From NCBI GenBank assembly GCA_934749845.1, contig CAKVHQ010000001.1, positions 1 to 64,000 on the forward strand: a DNA stretch of 64,000 nucleotides, given 5' to 3'. The notes under the pieces were generated by a model. The model worked only from the letters and a program-made list of their open reading frames with translations. It was not told the DNA's origin and did no database searches. Positions 61,196-64,000 of this stretch are shown in pieces; positions within the stretch are counted from its first letter, which is position 1; the number at the start of each line of letters is the position of its first letter. The stretch comes from an uncultured Clostridia bacterium. GTDB lineage: Bacteria > Bacillota > Clostridia > Christensenellales > UBA1242. The position numbers were made by a program, and so were the translations under genes.

Positions 61196-62725
61196 ATGAA
61201 GAAAACTACTCTAAAAAAGCCAACATTTTATGAATATATAAAAAGCAGACATAACCACAAGCGTAACTATTTGATTAGAAAAGTGCCCATAGTTATAAGG
61301 CAAAGCGGTGCAAGAGGCATAACAGGTCCCACAGGTCCAACTGGCCCTATAGGTCCAACTGGCCCACAAGGTAAGCAAGGTCCTAAAGGAGATTGCGCAA
61401 ATAATGTTGTTGCTAGAACAACTGTATGCGTTAGCCCAGATGAAGTTGCTAGAGTTGAATCTCATGATGTTAATAACACCACTTGTTTAGACTTTTACAT
61501 TCCACGCGGAGCAACAGGCCCATCGCCTGTTATCGAAGCAGGAAATGTAAGCAGTGTGGAAACTGAAAAGCCTGCCGAAGTTCTGGTTAGATATGAAAAT
61601 GGTATTCACTACCTTGATTTTTCTATTCCTAAAGGAGAAACCGGCTTGCAAGGAATTCAAGGCGTGGCAGGCATTCAAGGCCCAAAGGGCGAAACTGGAC
61701 CTCAAGGAATTAAAGGTCAAAAAGGAGATACCGGCTTGCAAGGACCACAAGGGCAGCAAGGCGTTGCTGGACCTAAAGGAGATAAAGGCGAAACTGGACC
61801 TGCTGGAGAAATTGGTCCACAAGGCATTCAAGGACTAACTGGTCCACAAGGCGAAAAAGGAGAAACAGGACCTATTGGTGCAACTGGACCGCAGGGCGAG
61901 CAAGGACCAAAGGGCGAACAAGGAGAACAAGGCCCGAAAGGAGACAAGGGCGAAACTGGTCCACAAGGCTTCCCCGGTGAAATTGGAAGAAGTGAAACAA
62001 TTTCTATCGACCTAACAGAAACTATTGAAGCTGGAGAAGAAGCACAAGTTTTAGACGATTTTGAAAATTTTGTTCATCACCTAACCTTCTACATTCCCAA
62101 AGGGGCAACCGGACCACAAGGCGAAAAGGGCGATAAAAACGAAGATATTATATTGGCTGGCAACACAACACTAGTGGGAGAAAACGAACCCGCAAAGGTT
62201 GAGGATAGATATGAAGAAAATGTGCATTTTTTTGATTTTCAAATTCCACAAGGAAAGACTGGAGAAAAAGGCGACCGTGGACCTGCCGGCCCACAAGGAG
62301 TGCAAGGAGTTACAGGACCTGCCGGCTCAACAAATAATATAAACGCCACAATTTACAACTCAATAAATCAAGACATTGCAAGCGGAAGGCCTATAATTAT
62401 GGATGAAGTTTTAACAAATAATGGCCTGAGCTTGAATAATAGTTCGATAACCGTTCCAGCAACTGGCACATATATTATTAGTTTTTCAATAAATAATGGA
62501 ACATCTGCTTCTGCAGGCGATTGCATTGGAGCATACTGCAACAATCAACTGATTTTTGGTTCAAGAAGGCCTCTAACCACAAGCACTAATGTTAGTGCAA
62601 CTGTTGTTACCAACTTGAAAATAAACGACATTATCACTCTCGTTCCCACATTGTCTACCAACCGAACTATAACATCATCTGGTGCACCAAGTGCCATGTT
62701 AACTGTGGTTCAAATTGCAACATAA
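61196..62725 (+). CDS. Collagen-like (Gly-X-Y) exosporium-type protein
   Basis: 509 residues. A basic N-terminus of about 38 residues is followed by Gly-X-Y blocks (GPTGPTGPIGPTGP and GPKGDKGETGPQG) broken by four similar beta modules at about 80-105, 120-150, 265-300 and 315-350. Each ends in FYIPRGATG, FSIPKGETG, FYIPKGATG or FQIPQGKTG. The last 135 residues form a C1q/BclA-like globular domain (NNGLSLNNSSITVPATGTYI, ending AMLTVVQIAT). Such proteins form hair-like naps on spores of Bacillus and Clostridium. No signal peptide or SD is seen, which fits a spore-surface protein made in the mother cell. Confidence 0.82.
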   Translation: MKKTTLKKPTFYEYIKSRHNHKRNYLIRKVPIVIRQSGARGITGPTGPTGPIGPTGPQGKQGPKGDCANNVVARTTVCVSPDEVARVESHDVNNTTCLDFYIPRGATGPSPVIEAGNVSSVETEKPAEVLVRYENGIHYLDFSIPKGETGLQGIQGVAGIQGPKGETGPQGIKGQKGDTGLQGPQGQQGVAGPKGDKGETGPAGEIGPQGIQGLTGPQGEKGETGPIGATGPQGEQGPKGEQGEQGPKGDKGETGPQGFPGEIGRSETISIDLTETIEAGEEAQVLDDFENFVHHLTFYIPKGATGPQGEKGDKNEDIILAGNTTLVGENEPAKVEDRYEENVHFFDFQIPQGKTGEKGDRGPAGPQGVQGVTGPAGSTNNINATIYNSINQDIASGRPIIMDEVLTNNGLSLNNSSITVPATGTYIISFSINNGTSASAGDCIGAYCNNQLIFGSRRPLTTSTNVSATVVTNLKINDIITLVPTLSTNRTITSSGAPSAMLTVVQIAT

Positions 62726-62754
62726 TTTTACTTCTTGTTAATAACAGTAAAACA

Positions 62755-62785
62755 CAAAAAGCACAAGGAAAACCTTGTGCTTTTT
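62755..62785 (+). terminator. Terminator after the collagen-like gene
   Basis: Stem AAAAAGCACAAGG/CCTTGTGCTTTTT, loop AAAA. Beyond it, to 63006, the DNA is very AT-rich with no gene seen. Confidence 0.9.
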
Positions 62786-63006
62786 ATTGTTCTACTATGT
62801 AATAACAAATAATTTACAATAATAAAATAAGGATTTTATTTAGGCTAAAATTTAATTTTTAAAGATATTTTTAATTTTTTTTAGTTTGTTTTAACGATTT
62901 TTATCAATTTTTTTGCAAAAAAATAAAATTTTACAGTCTACTATTTTATCATCGCTTAAAAGTATAGTAAAAATCTTTAACTTTTACACACCTTTTACTA
63001 GTATGT

Positions 63007-63375
63007 TTAAAACCTAGAACAAGACGAACCGTTACCACCATTTCCGTAAATAAGTTCAAGCATAATAATAAACAAAAGCAAGTTAAATTGGTTAAGAGAA
63101 TTACTTTTGGCTTTTGGAGCTATTGATGGAGAATTGTTGTTTGATTGGTTAGGCGTTGTTGACGGAGAATTAACTGGAGAAGAACTTGGCTCGTTGTTTA
63201 TTGGGTTTGTAACTGGACTGTTGCCAATAAACCTTGATGTGTCGTTATTTTCGTTTGGGTTAGCATCTCCCCTTAATATTTCCACCTTATCAACATTCAT
63301 TGCTTTTTGATACGCCTTTTTAAATTCACCCACTTTTTCATCTGCCACAGTTGCAAAATCATTATATTGTTCCAT
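63007..63375 (-). CDS. Small putative spore-surface or membrane protein
   Basis: About 122 residues from the ATG at 63375 (SD GAGAGGG). A helical N-terminus (FKKAYQKAMNVDKVEIL) is followed by a low-complexity Asn/Pro/Ser linker (residues about 38-88). It ends in a hydrophobic segment NLLLFIIMLELIYGNGG with a terminal Cys. Short hydrophobic tails ending in Gly/Asn/Cys are common among small clostridial spore proteins, and the collagen-like gene is adjacent, so a spore role is plausible. Not firmly recognised. Confidence 0.55.
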   Translation of the reverse strand: MEQYNDFATVADEKVGEFKKAYQKAMNVDKVEILRGDANPNENNDTSRFIGNSPVTNPINNEPSSSPVNSPSTTPNQSNNNSPSIAPKAKSNSLNQFNLLLFIIMLELIYGNGGNGSSCSRF

Positions 63376-63546
63376 TTTTACCCTCTCGGCATTATATATG
63401 AATAACATAGTAAAATGTTTACAAATCAATATTAAACGATATAAAATTTTACATAAAAAAACTCACAATAAAGTGAGTTAATTGATGTATTTTTTATATT
63501 GTATTATCAAGACATTTAAAATGAAACAAAAACAATAAAGACGAAA

Positions 63547-64000
63547 TTAAATTGTTTTACGGTCTTCTAGCGCCTTTGTTAATGTTACTTCATCTTGATA
63601 TTCAATATCACTGCCCATGCTAATTCCTTGAGCAAGTTTGGTTACCTTAACGCCAAGTGGATTTAAAAGCCTTGAAACATACATACTTGTGGCTTCGCCT
63701 TCAACATCACTATTAAGTGCCATAATAACTTCTTTAACATTACCATTTTGAACTCTTTGAAGAAGTGATTTTAAATTTATGTCGTCTGGACCTTTCCCGT
63801 TAAGTGGCGACAAAGTTCCGTGAAGCACATGATAAACTCCATCGTAGTTTTTAACTTTTTCCATAGAAATTATATCTTTTGGTTCTTTAACAACACAAAT
63901 GGTTTCGTGATTTCTTTTAGCGCAGATATCACAAATATCGTTTTCACTAAAATTGCCACAAATTGAGCAAAACTTAACCATTTTTTTTGCGGTAATTAAG
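63547..64000 (-). CDS. recR: Recombination protein RecR (5' end beyond the right edge)
   Basis: The reading frame continues to the end of the window upstream of the ATG at 63981 (LITAKKMVKFCSICGNF), so the gene is cut by the edge and not started here. Seen are the C4 zinc finger CSICGNFSENDICDIC, the Toprim domain (ICVVKEPKDIISMEK, then MALNSDVEGEATSMYVSRLL) and the end of the protein. RecR works with RecO and RecF in recombinational repair. The missing N-terminal part should hold the helix-hairpin-helix. Confidence 0.93.
   Translation of the reverse strand, partial: LITAKKMVKFCSICGNFSENDICDICAKRNHETICVVKEPKDIISMEKVKNYDGVYHVLHGTLSPLNGKGPDDINLKSLLQRVQNGNVKEVIMALNSDVEGEATSMYVSRLLNPLGVKVTKLAQGISMGSDIEYQDEVTLTKALEDRKTI

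Noticed and set aside
63547..64000. recR starting at the ATG at 63981
   Set aside because: The frame stays open to the window edge, and the expected helix-hairpin-helix part is missing. The ATG is internal.
1..64000. CRISPR arrays, insertion sequences, rRNA, SRP RNA, tmRNA or RNase P RNA
   Set aside because: No regularly spaced direct repeats, transposase or integrase genes, or conserved RNA cores were recognised. A covariance-model scan was not possible.

Overview
The window is AT-rich (about one third G+C by eye), densely coded DNA from an endospore-forming, low-GC Gram-positive bacterium. It is most likely an uncultured gut-type member of the Clostridia; the exact order cannot be fixed from sequence alone. 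The evidence is a GerA-type germinant receptor operon, a putative sigma-G promoter, a BclA-like collagen gene, SipW/TasA-type secreted proteins, strong Shine-Dalgarno (SD) sites, consensus sigma-A promoters, and a tRNA-processing set (QueH, TilS, MnmE, MnmG). An archaeal-type class I LysRS and a shortened AlaRS set it apart from textbook Bacilli.

Layout. 1-2.8 kb: germinant receptor operon A-B-C, with C cut by the window edge. 2.8-5.6 kb: small surface-protein locus (an FN3-like protein, a TasA-related membrane protein and a divergent TasA-like protein). 5.6-8.1 kb: AbrB-like regulator plus ABC exporter. 8.2-15.2 kb: SDR oxidoreductase, QueH, purine permease, ABC-F protein, DedA/TVP38 protein and two small unknowns. 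15.3-25.2 kb: DUF4097 protein, AlaRS, two tandem YugP-like proteases, RsgI-like protein, LysRS-I, DUF975 protein, pyrophosphatase and HD protein. 25.4-30.4 kb: TilS, an unknown membrane protein and SecA. 30.6-32.3 kb: initiator tRNA, two copies of a hairpin repeat and a divergent pair of HTH genes. 32.3-42.5 kb: CysRS, TyrRS, SGNH hydrolase, metal permease, nucleoside kinase, HU, FtsH and CvpA. 42.6-51.3 kb: the most unusual operon, a giant FN3/GLUG lipoprotein, a SipW-like signal peptidase and two TasA-like substrates. 51.7-58.7 kb: YchF, MnmE, histidine phosphatase, MnmG, MazG-like, CYTH protein and ZIP transporter. 58.8-64 kb: Tex, collagen-like protein, small putative spore-surface protein and RecR (cut by the right edge).

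How it fits together. Two separated loci (2.8-5.6 kb and 42.6-51.3 kb) share FN3-like modules, SipW-type N-termini and a common C-terminal signature, so they probably build one extracellular fibre or adhesin layer. The single SipW-like peptidase could serve both. The germination genes, the collagen-like gene and the small protein at 63 kb point to a spore life cycle. Several genes (yugP-like, queH, mnmE, CYTH, collagen-like) have no SD site but a -10 hexamer five to seven bases before the start codon, which suggests leaderless mRNAs.
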